This document shows positions 7,789-16,834 of a stretch of 64,000 nucleotides of DNA, piece after piece. Below the pieces are notes generated by a model, which was not told the DNA's origin, did no database searches, and saw only the letters and a list, made by a program, of their open reading frames with translations. The position numbers were made by a program, and so were the translations under genes. Source of the DNA: Comamonas thiooxydans (GTDB lineage Bacteria > Pseudomonadota > Gammaproteobacteria > Burkholderiales > Burkholderiaceae_C); contig NZ_AP026738.1 in the NCBI RefSeq assembly GCF_002157685.2, forward strand, positions 2,604,001 to 2,668,000, given 5' to 3'. Position 1 is the stretch's first letter, and every line of letters starts with the position of its first letter.

Positions 7789-8793
7789 ATGGAACCATAT
7801 TCCCCTTCCTCGCTTTCGCCCTCAAGAAGGCGCATGCTGCAAAGCGCTGGAGCTTTATCGCTGGCTGCGGCTTTGCCATCCATCGGCAATGCGCAAAGCA
7901 ATTTGCGTGGTGTGACTTTGCGTGCGGCCACCTATAAAGGCGGCCACAAAACTTTGCTGGAGGCCGCAGGCCTGGCGCAAACGCCGTATCAGATTGACTG
8001 GAAAGAGTTCAACTCTGGCGTGCAGCACATTGAAGGCATCAACGCCGATGCGCTGGATTTTGGCTCTGGCAGCGAGATACCAGCTGTGTTTGCCGCGAAG
8101 GCCAAGGCCTCGGTCAAAGTGGTTGCGGTCTATCACGAAGACTTGAACAACCAGGCCACGCTGGCGCAAAAAGACTCGGCCATTTACAAGGTGGCAGATC
8201 TGCGTGGCAAGCGCGTGGGTTATGTGCGCGGTACCACCTCGCATCTGTATCTGTATCAACAGCTCAAGGAAGCCGGGCTGAGTTTTGACGATATCAAACC
8301 CGTCAATCTCTCGCCCGCAGATGGACTGTCGGCTTTTGCGCGCGGCGATATCGATGCCTGGGCCATCTATGGCTACAACGGCCAACTGGCCCGTACACGT
8401 CATGGTGCACGCATTCTCAAAACGGCGGTGGGTTATCTGTCGGGCAATTTTCTGATTTATGCCAATCCAAAGGCGGTGCAAGACCTGCAACGCCAAGCTG
8501 CCCTGGCTGATTTGCTGCAGCGCCTGCAAAAAGCCTATGTCTGGAGCAATGCCAACTTTCTGGACTACGCCAAGGCCCAGTCTGCACAAACGCGCGTGCC
8601 GGTGGGTGACTTGGTCGAAATCTATAACAACCGCAGCCAGAACAGCAGTGTTCAGGCGGTAAGCGACAAGGCCGTTTTAAGTCACCAGCGCGTAGCCGAA
8701 GCCTTTCAGTCCATGGGGGTGCTGGAAGGTTCGGCCGATGTGCGGCCGCTGTGGGACAAAACATTCAATCGATATTTAGGCGGTACAGCCTGA
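7789..8793 (+). CDS. ABC transporter substrate-binding protein, sulfonate/SsuA-like (SBP 1)
   Basis: A 334-residue periplasmic binding protein. The N-terminus PSRRRMLQSAGALSLAAALPS has a twin-arginine signal (Arg13-15), and the mature protein has the SsuA/NrtA-type fold: YKGGHKTLLEAAG, then LDFGSGSEIP, DLRGKRVGYVRGTTSHLYL and FARGDIDAWAIYG. The ATG at 7789 is preferred over an in-frame TTG at 7747 because it places the Tat motif normally; neither has a good ribosome site. It is followed 15 bases later by a monooxygenase gene, so uptake and desulfonation are paired. It has no permease of its own and may share the transporter at 13.7-15.5 kb. Confidence 0.88.
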   Translation: MEPYSPSSLSPSRRRMLQSAGALSLAAALPSIGNAQSNLRGVTLRAATYKGGHKTLLEAAGLAQTPYQIDWKEFNSGVQHIEGINADALDFGSGSEIPAVFAAKAKASVKVVAVYHEDLNNQATLAQKDSAIYKVADLRGKRVGYVRGTTSHLYLYQQLKEAGLSFDDIKPVNLSPADGLSAFARGDIDAWAIYGYNGQLARTRHGARILKTAVGYLSGNFLIYANPKAVQDLQRQAALADLLQRLQKAYVWSNANFLDYAKAQSAQTRVPVGDLVEIYNNRSQNSSVQAVSDKAVLSHQRVAEAFQSMGVLEGSADVRPLWDKTFNRYLGGTA

Positions 8794-8808
8794 GGGAGGG
8801 GAAGCAAG

Positions 8809-10188
8809 ATGAGCAAACGACAACTTAAGGCCGGTTTTGTTCTGCATGGTGTGGGGGCGGGTTGGGGAGACTGGCGCCATGAGGCGGCACTGACCGATGG
8901 CAGCGTGAATTTCGGCTTCTATCGAGAGCAGGCACGGCTGGCAGAAAAAGCGGGTTTCGAATTTCTGTTTGTGGCCGATAGCGTGCACATCACTGAGCGC
9001 TCCAGTCCACACTATCTCAACCGCTTTGAACCGTTGACGATTCTTTCTGCACTGGCGGGGGCCACCTCTCATATCGGGTTGGTTGCCACCATTACAGCCA
9101 GCTATAGCGAGCCGTTTACGGTGGCGCGCCAATTGGCTTCGCTAGACCATATCAGCGGTGGCCGTGCGGGCTGGAATGTGGTGACTTCTTGGCTGGATGG
9201 CAGTGCGCGCAACTACAGTCGCAATGAGCACTACGCTCATGATGTGCGCTACCGCCTAGCGGGCGAACATCTGGATGTGGTGCAAGGTCTGTGGGACTCG
9301 TGGGAAGACGATGCACTGGTGCGCAACAAGGCTACGGGCCAATTCTTTGACAGGAAGAAGCTACACCGTTTGGATCACAAGGGTGAGTTTTTCTCGGTGG
9401 AAGGGCCGCTCAATATTGCACGTTCACGGCAAGGCCAGCCGGTGATTTTTCAGGCTGGAGCCTCTGAGGACGGTAAAAACTTTGCCGCCTCACGCTCTGA
9501 TGCGATCTTTTTTCACGCCGACTCGCTGGAGCAGGCTCAAGCCTATTACCGAGACGTAAAAGCCAAGGTGGCAAAGTTTGGGCGTGACCCGAGCAAGGTG
9601 TTGCTCTTGCCTGGCATTCGCCCCATCGTAGGACGCACTGAGGAGGAAGCGCAAGAAAAGTATCGCATTGCAGCGAGCCTCGTGCCTATTGAGAATGCCT
9701 TGGCTGCTTTGGCCCGGCCTTTCAATGACCATGACTTCTCGGTCTATCCGCTGGATGAACCCTTCCCTGATTTGGGTGACATTGGACGCAACAGCCAGCA
9801 GGCCGCCAGCGATCACATCAAAAAGATTGCCCGTGAAAATGACTGGACTTTGCGTGAGGTGGCGCAGTGGTTCGCTACGCCAAAGACGGTGTTTGTCGGT
9901 ACGGCCGAGCATGTGGCCAATGAAATTGAGCGCTGGTTCAACAACGAAGGCGCAGACGGCTTTAACTTCTTTGAAGCTTTGCCTAATACGTCGCTGAAAG
10001 ACTTTGTTGAGCTGGTTGTGCCTTTGCTCAAGCAGCGCGGTATTTGGCGCGAAGCTTATGAGGCTGATACCTTCCGCGGCAACCTGGGGCTGGATGTGCC
10101 CGTGAACCGCAATACGGTCAAGCGCTTGGCTCAAGAGGTGAAAGAGACTCAAACAACGCAGAGTCAACCAGAAACAGCAGTGGTTTGA
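8809..10188 (+). CDS. FMN-dependent monooxygenase, NtaA/DszA/SnaA type (LLM class)
   Basis: A 459-residue luciferase-like monooxygenase of the NtaA/DszA/DmoA group. These use FMNH2 from a separate reductase to hydroxylate chelators or cleave C-S bonds. Diagnostic stretches are [70 protein letters not shown] and [17 protein letters not shown]. The length is typical. GGAGGGG precedes the ATG. The gene follows SBP 1 by 15 bases and ends at a bidirectional terminator, so the two form an uptake-plus-oxidation pair for one organosulfur compound. The compound (sulfone, sulfonate or thioether) cannot be read from the sequence. Confidence 0.92.
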   Translation: MSKRQLKAGFVLHGVGAGWGDWRHEAALTDGSVNFGFYREQARLAEKAGFEFLFVADSVHITERSSPHYLNRFEPLTILSALAGATSHIGLVATITASYSEPFTVARQLASLDHISGGRAGWNVVTSWLDGSARNYSRNEHYAHDVRYRLAGEHLDVVQGLWDSWEDDALVRNKATGQFFDRKKLHRLDHKGEFFSVEGPLNIARSRQGQPVIFQAGASEDGKNFAASRSDAIFFHADSLEQAQAYYRDVKAKVAKFGRDPSKVLLLPGIRPIVGRTEEEAQEKYRIAASLVPIENALAALARPFNDHDFSVYPLDEPFPDLGDIGRNSQQAASDHIKKIARENDWTLREVAQWFATPKTVFVGTAEHVANEIERWFNNEGADGFNFFEALPNTSLKDFVELVVPLLKQRGIWREAYEADTFRGNLGLDVPVNRNTVKRLAQEVKETQTTQSQPETAVV

Positions 10189-10204
10189 GTGTTCGGTATA
10201 GATT

Positions 10205-10234
10205 AAAAAAGGCAGCTTGCGAGCTGCCTTTTTT
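10205..10234. terminator. Bidirectional rho-independent terminator
   Basis: GGCAGCT-TGCG-AGCTGCC forms a perfect 7-bp stem with a 4-base loop, preceded by six A and followed by six T. It lies between the convergent monooxygenase and rhodanese genes and can terminate both. Confidence 0.93.
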
Positions 10235-10254
10235 GTGGGTGAGCGTAAGACAGT

Positions 10255-11856
10255 TCAGATCACTTTGAAACCATGGGTACCATCGCGGCCCAGTTGTTCC
10301 ACTAGACCAAACTCCCAGTCCAAATAGGCCTGCATGGCTTCATGGGCGTTGTCTGTGCCTTCATAGGGCCGGCGATAGCGATCGACGCGGGGGCTGGCAA
10401 GGCGTTGCTCACCGGCTTCAACGGGCAGGCCTGTATCGGCCCAAGCCTGGTTGCCTCCCTCCAGTACCTCAACGGTTGCGCCGGTGGCCTCGGCAAACTC
10501 TTGCACCGCGTATTTGGCCAACAAGCTGCTACCGCAGGTCAGCACATAGCGATCAGCCTTGGGAATGCGGCTCAGTGCTTGTTGGAGGTCGGTTCGCAGC
10601 GCAAACCAGGCACCGGGGATATGGCGGCGCACATGGTTGGCGCTGGTGGTCAGGTCCACCACAGCAATGCTGTCTTTAGGTGCTTTGGCAATTGCATCAG
10701 CCAATGCTTGGGGCTTGATCCAGGTCACGGGCGCCGTGGGCGCTGGCAGATTATGCGCCACCGGGCTGCTGTCTGAAAAGTCAGCACTGCTCAGACCGTC
10801 AAGCACATACACATTCCAGCCCATCTGGGCCAGCCAAGAGGCCGTCATATTGGCACGCACGCCATCATCGTCAGCCAGCACGATGCGAGCGCCACGTACC
10901 GGTGCAGAGACATCGGTTTCTTGCACCAGTTGACCACCGGGCGCGCTGCGAAAGCCAGAGAGATGGCCTGCCGTAAATTCCTCGGGGCTTCTGACATCGA
11001 GCAGGTAAGTGGTGCGATCCACTTCTTTCTGCCAGTTGGCAATATCGCTGGGCACAGCGCGCTGTACGCCGGCTTTGTCTGCCACGTCGCGGGCTTGTTT
11101 GGCAGCAGCAGCTTTGTGCTCTGCAGAGACTGTGGCTGGTGCGCGGCGATCTGCACCATGCTCCAGGGTCTGGCCTGCCAGCGTCCAGCCAATCGTGCCA
11201 TTGCGCAAAGCGGAAATAGGATTTGGCAGACCTGCGTTGACGAGCGACTGGGTGCCAATAATGCTGCGCGTGCGGCCCGCGCAGTTCACGATGATGCGTG
11301 TCGTCGGGTTGGGCGCCAGTTCACGGGCGCGCAAGACCAGTTCAGCACCTGGCACGCTGCTGCTGCCCGGGATGTTCATGGTTTGGTACTCGTCAAAGCG
11401 GCGAGCATCCAGCACCACGACATCGGCTTTTTGATCCAGCAAGGCCTTGACTTCGGGGGCGGGCAAAGAGGGCGTGTGACGCTCGGACTCCACCAGTTCG
11501 CCAAAAGACTTGCTGGGGACGTTGACGTCGATAAAGATTTCGCCGCCTGCATCGCGCCAACCTTGCAATCCGCCTTGCAGCAGACTGACCTGGGTAAAGC
11601 CTTGGGCTTGCAGACGCTGTGCAGCAATTTCAGCAAGCCCTTCACCGTTGTCATAGACCACGATCTGGGTATTGGGGCGGGGAATGCGCCAGCGCGCATC
11701 CAGCTCTAGTCGGCCCAGTGGAAGGTTGGCGGCAAACAGCGGGTGGCCTTGCGCAAACGGATCTTCTTCGCGCACATCAAGCAAGGCGATTTCGCGCTTG
11801 GCAAGCAAAGCTTCACGGACTTGAGCGGTCGTGGTGTAGGAAATAGGTTGAGTCAT
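10255..11856 (-). CDS. Four-domain rhodanese sulfurtransferase
   Basis: A 533-residue protein made of four tandem rhodanese-like domains (about 1-110, 125-235, 265-360, 375-485). Domain 2 keeps the active-site loop CAGRTRS with Cys192, and domain 4 has Cys441 in YVLTCGSSLLAKYA. In domains 1 and 3 the cysteine position is Asp (VVYDNGEG and VLADDDGV), so two domains look non-catalytic. The start at 11856 (MTQPISYTTT) is chosen because the longer frame overlaps the upstream dioxygenase gene. It lies 28 bases after that gene. It probably moves sulfane sulfur produced from thiol or organosulfur degradation. Substrate and acceptor are unknown. Confidence 0.92.
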   Translation of the reverse strand: MTQPISYTTTAQVREALLAKREIALLDVREEDPFAQGHPLFAANLPLGRLELDARWRIPRPNTQIVVYDNGEGLAEIAAQRLQAQGFTQVSLLQGGLQGWRDAGGEIFIDVNVPSKSFGELVESERHTPSLPAPEVKALLDQKADVVVLDARRFDEYQTMNIPGSSSVPGAELVLRARELAPNPTTRIIVNCAGRTRSIIGTQSLVNAGLPNPISALRNGTIGWTLAGQTLEHGADRRAPATVSAEHKAAAAKQARDVADKAGVQRAVPSDIANWQKEVDRTTYLLDVRSPEEFTAGHLSGFRSAPGGQLVQETDVSAPVRGARIVLADDDGVRANMTASWLAQMGWNVYVLDGLSSADFSDSSPVAHNLPAPTAPVTWIKPQALADAIAKAPKDSIAVVDLTTSANHVRRHIPGAWFALRTDLQQALSRIPKADRYVLTCGSSLLAKYAVQEFAEATGATVEVLEGGNQAWADTGLPVEAGEQRLASPRVDRYRRPYEGTDNAHEAMQAYLDWEFGLVEQLGRDGTHGFKVI

Positions 11857-11884
11857 GGAGCGTGAGAAAGAAAAGTCAGTGAAA

Positions 11885-12508
11885 TCAATGAGAGGTGGCC
11901 GCGTGCGATTCGGTTTCGCGCGATCTGTCCCAGATGTTGGGCAGCGTGGTGTTGCTGTAGCCAGAGATAAAGGCTTTTTCCTTGCCATCTTCTGTGAAGA
12001 CAGAACGGTGGACTGCGCCGATATTGGCCCCATAGACATGGATGCTGATGGAGGTTTGGTCTTCAAAGAGATTGCTGACCTGGTGCACATCACCGATGGT
12101 GGGAGAAACGGCTTCCACGTCGCCCTGTGAAAGCACATGAGCGGCACCCTGAGGCTGCCATTGCCTTTCAGTGTTTTGCGCAAAGCCTTGGGACTTCTCC
12201 CCGCCGCGCAGCAAGCCGATCAAACCCCATACCGTATGGTTGTGCACCGGCGTTTTCTGACCGGGTCCCCATACAAAGCTCACAACGGAAAAGCGCTCAA
12301 GCGGATCTGCATACAGCAGGTACTGCTGGTAACGCTCTGGTGAGGGCTGGGCATAGGCATCTGGTAGCCAGTCATCGTGCTGCACTAGGTTGTGCAGCAG
12401 CACCTTGCCGCGCTTCAGTAGCGAGGTTTCTTCAGGAGCTTCGTGGACTAGCTGGGTGAATTGCGCGAGAAAGCGGCGCAGTCTTGCAGGGTTGTGGCTT
12501 GTCGTCAT
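11885..12508 (-). CDS. Thiol dioxygenase, cysteine dioxygenase-like cupin
   Basis: A 207-residue member of the cysteine dioxygenase/3-mercaptopropionate dioxygenase family, which adds O2 to a thiol to make a sulfinate using Fe(II). The three-His iron site is visible: His89 and His91 in TPVHNHTVWG and His142 in GDVHQVSN; Tyr159 (HVYGAN) matches the conserved active-site tyrosine. The usual crosslinking cysteine is not obvious, which is common for bacterial forms. It is the first gene of the leftward pair with the four-domain rhodanese. Cysteine, mercaptopropionate or a related mercaptoacid is a reasonable substrate. Confidence 0.9.
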   Translation of the reverse strand: MTTSHNPARLRRFLAQFTQLVHEAPEETSLLKRGKVLLHNLVQHDDWLPDAYAQPSPERYQQYLLYADPLERFSVVSFVWGPGQKTPVHNHTVWGLIGLLRGGEKSQGFAQNTERQWQPQGAAHVLSQGDVEAVSPTIGDVHQVSNLFEDQTSISIHVYGANIGAVHRSVFTEDGKEKAFISGYSNTTLPNIWDRSRETESHAATSH

Positions 12509-12511
12509 GGC

Positions 12512-12525
12512 TTTCGTTTACGAAA
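12512..12525. promoter_or_regulatory. Inverted repeat before the thiol dioxygenase
   Basis: TTTCGT-TT-ACGAAA is a perfect 6-bp inverted repeat immediately upstream of the dioxygenase ATG. Its TTTCG element resembles the TTTCGCATAAG boxes of the neighbouring sulfur promoters. A regulator site is possible, but the repeat is short. Confidence 0.35.
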
Positions 12526-12576
12526 AGTGAAGTCTGAGCCGATTGCAGCAGAAGCGTGGCCCTGCTGGCCGAATAC

Positions 12577-12609
12577 TTTCGCATAAGGATCTTCGTTTTT
12601 CTTCGTTGG
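12577..12609 (+). promoter_or_regulatory. Shared upstream motif of the sulfur genes, copy 1
   Basis: This stretch contains TTTCGCATAAGGAT (12577-12590) followed by TCGTTTTTCTTCGTTGG (12593-12609). The second block recurs exactly at 16761-16777 and the first recurs with one change at 20973-20986, each time upstream of a sulfur-related gene. The repeated position argues for a common regulator binding site, plausibly of the CysB/LysR type that controls sulfonate genes in related bacteria. Confidence 0.6.
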
Positions 12610-12664
12610 CGTACCAGGGGTCTCTTGGGTTCAATGCAAGCTTGGCAACATAAGGGGATTGGTC

Positions 12665-13693
12665 ATGGTGGCATTGGATCCAGCACAGCTGGGCGAGGGT
12701 AATGGCTTGGGGCGTCGTGCATTTTTGCGCACAGCGTCTGCAGCGGGAGCTTTGGGCTTGGTGGGCTTGGGGGCAAACCAGGTTTTGGCTGCTCCACCCG
12801 CGCGTAACCTCAAACTGGCCTGGAATATGGGTGCGGTTTGTCTTTCGCCAGCGCCGGTGGCCATAGAACGCGGTATTTTTGAAAAGCATGGTCTGAATGT
12901 TGAGCTGATTAACTTCAGCGGATCTACCGATCAGCTGTTGGAATCCATTGCCACAGGCAAGGCCGATGGTGGCCTGGGCATGATTCATCGCTGGCTCAAG
13001 CCCTTGGAGTCCGGTTTTGATGTCAAGCTGGTCGGCAGTAGCCATGGCGGCTGCGTGCGCTTGGTGGGATTTCAACCTGCCGGTGTCACCACGCTCAAAG
13101 CGCTCAAGGGCAAGACGATTGCTGTTTCAGACCTGAATAGTCCCGGTAAGAATTTCTTCTCGATTCTGCTTCTCAAGGCTGGGCTGGATCCTGAAAAGGA
13201 TGTGAACTGGCGTCAGTTCCCCGGCGACATGCTGGGTGTGGCGGTGGAAAAAGGTGAAGCCCACGCAATTGCTGACGGAGACCCGAATCTCGCCATCATT
13301 GAGCGTCGCACCAAGGGCCTGGTGGAGCTGGCGACCAATTTGAGCGGTGAATATGCGACCAAGACTTGCTGCGTGGTGGGTGTGACAGGCAAGCTGGTGC
13401 GAAACGAAAAACCGGTGGTCGCCTCTTTGGTCAGAGCAATCAACGAAGCATCTGATTTTGTGGCCAATTACCCTGCGGAAACGGCTCGCATCTACAGCGC
13501 CTATTCGAAGGTGTCAGAGGCTGACTTGCGTGCGGTGCTGGCTACATTGACACACAAGCATCATCCGCAGGGCCAGGCTTTGCGCCAGGAAATTGAATTC
13601 TACGCACGTGATTTCAAAACCGTTGGGGTGCTGAAACCCACAACGGATGCCGCTCGCTTTGCGACCCATGTTCACGTGGATGTACTGACCTGA
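12665..13693 (+). CDS. ABC transporter substrate-binding protein, sulfonate/nitrate type (SBP 2)
   Basis: A 342-residue binding protein with a Tat signal (GLGRRAFLRTASAAGALG, Arg17-18, ending ANQVLA). The mature part has LAWNMGAVCLSPAPVAIERGIFEKHGLNVEL, the standard SsuA/NrtA opening, here recognisable from CLSPAPVAIERGIFEKHGL, followed by STDQLLESIATGKADGG and LKALKGKTIAVSDLNSPG. The ATG at 12665 has TAAGGGG about 8 bases upstream and is preferred to the TTG two codons earlier. It leads the operon with the permease, ATPase and cytochrome genes and is thus the cognate receptor of that transporter. Confidence 0.92.
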   Translation: MVALDPAQLGEGNGLGRRAFLRTASAAGALGLVGLGANQVLAAPPARNLKLAWNMGAVCLSPAPVAIERGIFEKHGLNVELINFSGSTDQLLESIATGKADGGLGMIHRWLKPLESGFDVKLVGSSHGGCVRLVGFQPAGVTTLKALKGKTIAVSDLNSPGKNFFSILLLKAGLDPEKDVNWRQFPGDMLGVAVEKGEAHAIADGDPNLAIIERRTKGLVELATNLSGEYATKTCCVVGVTGKLVRNEKPVVASLVRAINEASDFVANYPAETARIYSAYSKVSEADLRAVLATLTHKHHPQGQALRQEIEFYARDFKTVGVLKPTTDAARFATHVHVDVLT

Positions 13694-13703
13694 GGAGAAG
13701 GCT

Positions 13704-14747
13704 ATGAGTGCGGTGAATATTTCTGCAACGCTGGAGCACTCTCTCGAGGTTAAGTCTCCGTTGTCAGTGCCTCGAACACGTAGATCAATCCAGGCTTTGT
13801 GGTTGGTTGGGTTGTCGGCTGCGGTGTCCTGGGGAGTTCTATCTGCAGTGACCTTGCTCTGGTCCAACGCAGAGGTCGGCTTTAGCGATTGGGCCTACAC
13901 CACGGAGTTTGGATGTGCTGCTGCAGTTGTGGCGCTGGTCGCGTTGCTGCAAGCGATGACCCCTTTGATTGGTATTCCCGTCACAAAGCGGGTTAAAGCA
14001 CTGGGGCCTTGGTTGGTGGCGTTGGGTGCAGGTTTGACTGTGTGGGAAATTGTGACCGCCAAATTGGCCAGCTTACCAACGCCATTTTTTGCACCACCTC
14101 AAAGCCTGATCGAAGTTTTTACAACGGACGCAGCCAAGCTGCTGGACAGTACCGGCAACTCTTTGGTGCTGTTGTCCGCAGGAATTGTGTGCGGTGCGTG
14201 GACGGGCTTTCTGGTTGGGGTATGGATTGGCTGGTCGCGTCAGGCCAGCTACTGGATTCACCCTGTGCTGCGAGTTCTGGGGCCCATCCCCACCACGGCT
14301 TTGCTTCCTGTCTCGTTTTTCTTCTTCCCATCCAGTTGGTCCACTGCGGTGTTTTTGATCGCGTTAGGAACAGGTTTCCCTGTGGCTGTGCTGACATGGT
14401 CTGGCATTGCCAGTGTGAACAAGAATTTTTATGACGTGGCGCGAACCATGGGGGCATCGCAGTGGTTTTTGATCTTGCGTGTGGCGGTGCCTGCTGCCTT
14501 GCCTCAGGTGTTTGTGGGCCTGTTCATGGGGTTGGGCGCAGCGTTTTCCACCTTGGTTGCAGCTGAGATGCTGGGAGTGAAGTCGGGCTTGGGTTGGTAT
14601 CTGACCTGGGCGCAGGGCTGGGCAGCCTATCCCAACATGTATGGGGCGCTGATTGTGATGGCACTGCTGTTCTCGGGCCTGATTAGCTTGCTATTTTTGG
14701 TTCGTGACCGCGTGCTGCGCTGGCAAAAAGGAGTGGTGAAATGGTAG
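13704..14747 (+). CDS. ABC transporter permease, SsuC/TauC-like
   Basis: A 347-residue inner-membrane permease of the sulfonate/taurine/nitrate class. After a polar N-terminus there are about eight hydrophobic segments, two more than SsuC, because residues 30-100 form an extra N-terminal pair. The EAA loop that contacts the ATPase is clear: VARTMGASQWFLILRVAVP followed by ALPQVFVGLFMGLG. The start is 10 bases after SBP 2 and the end overlaps the ATPase gene by 7 bases, so the three genes are one translationally coupled unit. Confidence 0.94.
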   Translation: MSAVNISATLEHSLEVKSPLSVPRTRRSIQALWLVGLSAAVSWGVLSAVTLLWSNAEVGFSDWAYTTEFGCAAAVVALVALLQAMTPLIGIPVTKRVKALGPWLVALGAGLTVWEIVTAKLASLPTPFFAPPQSLIEVFTTDAAKLLDSTGNSLVLLSAGIVCGAWTGFLVGVWIGWSRQASYWIHPVLRVLGPIPTTALLPVSFFFFPSSWSTAVFLIALGTGFPVAVLTWSGIASVNKNFYDVARTMGASQWFLILRVAVPAALPQVFVGLFMGLGAAFSTLVAAEMLGVKSGLGWYLTWAQGWAAYPNMYGALIVMALLFSGLISLLFLVRDRVLRWQKGVVKW

Positions 14748-15547
14748 GGCGAGTTGCAGAAGTCACGCAGGCCGAAGCATCCACGGTGCGAGCGGGCGCG
14801 CATGTGCAAATCGAGGCGGTCAACCACTGGTTTGGTGACGGCGACAAGCGCTTGCAGGTGCTGGATGATTTTTCTTTAGATATTGCTCCTGGCGAGTTTG
14901 TGGCCCTCTTGGGCCCTAGCGGCTGCGGCAAATCGAGCCTGCTGCGTTTGGTGGCTGGCCTGGATACGCCTACGACGGGTGAGATACGTCACAACAGCCA
15001 GCAGATTGAAGATCCAGATCCTTCACGCCTGTTGGTGTTTCAAGATCCCACGTTGTTCCCCTGGCGCACTGTGCGTGACAACGTATTGCTAGGTTTGCAG
15101 GCCAGAAGGTTGCAGAAGACCCATGCCGCAAGGGTTGATCAGGCTTTGTCTTTGGTGGGGTTGCAGGATTTTGCGCAGGCTTTCCCGCATCAATTGTCTG
15201 GCGGTATGGCGCAGCGTGCGGCTTTGGCACGAGCCTTGGTCAATGATCCTGAGTTGTTGATACTCGATGAACCGCTGGGCAAGCTTGACTCCTTGACGAG
15301 ACTCGGTATGCAGACGGAAATTGTGCAGCTGTGGCAGCGCAAAGGCTTCTCTGCGCTGCTGGTAACCCATGATGTGGAAGAGGCGCTATTCCTTGCGCAG
15401 CGCATCGTGGTGCTTTCAGATCGACCAGCACGGGTCAAAGCCGTTTTGCACAACGATCTGCCCTATCCGCGCCACCGTAGCCATCCAAAACTGACGGAGC
15501 TGCGTCACGAAGCCCTCAAGCTGCTGGGTCTGGATGCAAGCTGGTAA
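14741..15547 (+). CDS. ABC transporter ATP-binding protein, SsuB/TauB-like
   Basis: A 268-residue ABC ATPase. Walker A is GPSGCGKSS (58-66), the Q loop VFQDPTLFPW has Gln101, the signature is LSGGMAQRAA (152-161), Walker B is LLILDEP (173-178) and the switch His210 lies in LLVTHDVEEA. The best relatives by pattern are the sulfonate and nitrate importer ATPases. It overlaps the permease end by 7 bases. It is the only importer ATPase in the window and may energise uptake for all three sulfonate-type binding proteins. Confidence 0.95.
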   Translation: MVGRVAEVTQAEASTVRAGAHVQIEAVNHWFGDGDKRLQVLDDFSLDIAPGEFVALLGPSGCGKSSLLRLVAGLDTPTTGEIRHNSQQIEDPDPSRLLVFQDPTLFPWRTVRDNVLLGLQARRLQKTHAARVDQALSLVGLQDFAQAFPHQLSGGMAQRAALARALVNDPELLILDEPLGKLDSLTRLGMQTEIVQLWQRKGFSALLVTHDVEEALFLAQRIVVLSDRPARVKAVLHNDLPYPRHRSHPKLTELRHEALKLLGLDASW

Positions 15548-15590
15548 CTTGAGAATTTGGTAATGGCGAGCAGAGCTTGAATAGGTTGGT

Positions 15591-16718
15591 ATGACGGATG
15601 ATGGAGTCAAGACCCTTTTATGGGTCTTGCACCAGGCCCAACTTGGCCTGGCAGCTTTCCTGGAAATATTGGGGGTCAGCTCTTGGCCATTCAGCCATAG
15701 GTTGGCGGCAGAGCAGCTTCTTTTTGATCGCGGTCAGGCTGCGCGCGTGGTGTGGGCTGCACTGGTCATTGCTGCATTGCTGCTGATTCTGGCTGTGGCA
15801 CTGTGGTGGCGAAAGAGGCCACGCAGGCTGCTGGTGCTTGGGGCTCTGGCGATCTTGATCGCTCTGCTCACGCCATGGCCTATATGGCGTTTGCTGTTGA
15901 CGCCCACCGTCCCCACCGCGTTTCACGCCAGCGCCGTGCCTTTTACCGCCAGTGCAGTGATGCAAGGGCGGCAGCTTTATCAAGCACATTGCTTGCGTTG
16001 CCATGGTGCGTTGGGTGACGGCGATGGATTGGAGGCCGATAAGCAAGCGATATGGCCACCTACTTTGAATCGATCCATCTTGTGGCGACGATTTGAGGGT
16101 GAGCTGTTCTGGAGTGTTCGCCATGGCATGACAGACAGGCATGGCGCTGCAACCATGCCTGCTGCCGATGCATTAATGACGGATGAGCAGATCTGGATGG
16201 TCTTGGGCTTTGTTCGTGTGCAAGCGGCGGGGCAGTCTCTTAAGCGTGAAGGCGTTTGGGAGTTTCCTGTGGCTTTGCCAGATGAGGCCGTGAGATGTGC
16301 AGGGCGTGGTCCAAGCAGTCAACGCCTGGATGCCTTGCGCGGGCAGACCGTGCGCCTGGTCTTTGCAGGGGACACCATGGTCAGAGAAGACCCGCGGATG
16401 GTGACGGTGTCGGTGGGCGCGACGCAAGGCATAGATTGCACAAGCGATAGTGCAGAGATGCGCCGTGCTTTGAGCATCTTGCTGGGTGTGGAGGATGGCC
16501 AGTTGGGCGGGTATCAGATTCTGGTGGATAGACAAGGTTGGCTGCGCGCGCAATCCAAGCCTGGTAGTTCCGGCTGGAGTGAAGATGATCTGGTGTGTCG
16601 CACGGCGGATGCCCTCCAGATCAGCAAGCCTGCTAGCGAGGCTGACGGCTTGCAGGCTCTGATACGCCGTATGGATGCCGAGCCCGTTCGCGCGGTGGTT
16701 GCGGGCTTCTCTCACTGA
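15591..16718 (+). CDS. Membrane-anchored cytochrome c-domain protein
   Basis: A 375-residue protein with about three N-terminal hydrophobic helices (roughly 9-30, 51-72, 79-103) followed by a single haem c domain. The haem site is CLRCH (Cys134, Cys137, His138) in a typical class I setting (GRQLYQAHCLRCHGALGDGDG shows GxxLY before the CxxCH), and Met189 in ATMPAAD is the likely sixth ligand. The C-terminal 170 residues contain three or four cysteines and no domain I recognise. It follows the transporter genes by 43 bases. A role in passing electrons from oxidation of sulfite or another product to the respiratory chain is possible but unproven. Confidence 0.85.
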   Translation: MTDDGVKTLLWVLHQAQLGLAAFLEILGVSSWPFSHRLAAEQLLFDRGQAARVVWAALVIAALLLILAVALWWRKRPRRLLVLGALAILIALLTPWPIWRLLLTPTVPTAFHASAVPFTASAVMQGRQLYQAHCLRCHGALGDGDGLEADKQAIWPPTLNRSILWRRFEGELFWSVRHGMTDRHGAATMPAADALMTDEQIWMVLGFVRVQAAGQSLKREGVWEFPVALPDEAVRCAGRGPSSQRLDALRGQTVRLVFAGDTMVREDPRMVTVSVGATQGIDCTSDSAEMRRALSILLGVEDGQLGGYQILVDRQGWLRAQSKPGSSGWSEDDLVCRTADALQISKPASEADGLQALIRRMDAEPVRAVVAGFSH

Positions 16719-16731
16719 GTTGTGCCTCAGG

Positions 16732-16777
16732 TTTCACATGCGAAAAGCGAATGTGAAAACTCGTTTTTCTTCGTTGG
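16732..16777 (+). promoter_or_regulatory. Inverted repeat plus shared sulfur-gene motif, copy 2
   Basis: TTTCACAT (16732-16739) and ATGTGAAA (16751-16758) form a perfect 8-bp inverted repeat with an 11-base spacer. They are followed at 16761-16777 by TCGTTTTTCTTCGTTGG, identical to 12593-12609. The region is 60-100 bases upstream of the SsuD-like gene, a fitting place for an activator site and promoter. Confidence 0.6.
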
Positions 16778-16834
16778 TTGATTTAGGCGTTCGACCTATG
16801 GTGGAGGTCAATGATCAACTAACAAGGAATACAC

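Noticed and set aside
11857..12183. N-terminal extension of the four-domain rhodanese
   Set aside because: It runs antiparallel-free but inside the thiol dioxygenase gene on the same strand in another frame; the MTQPISYTTT start fits the first rhodanese domain.
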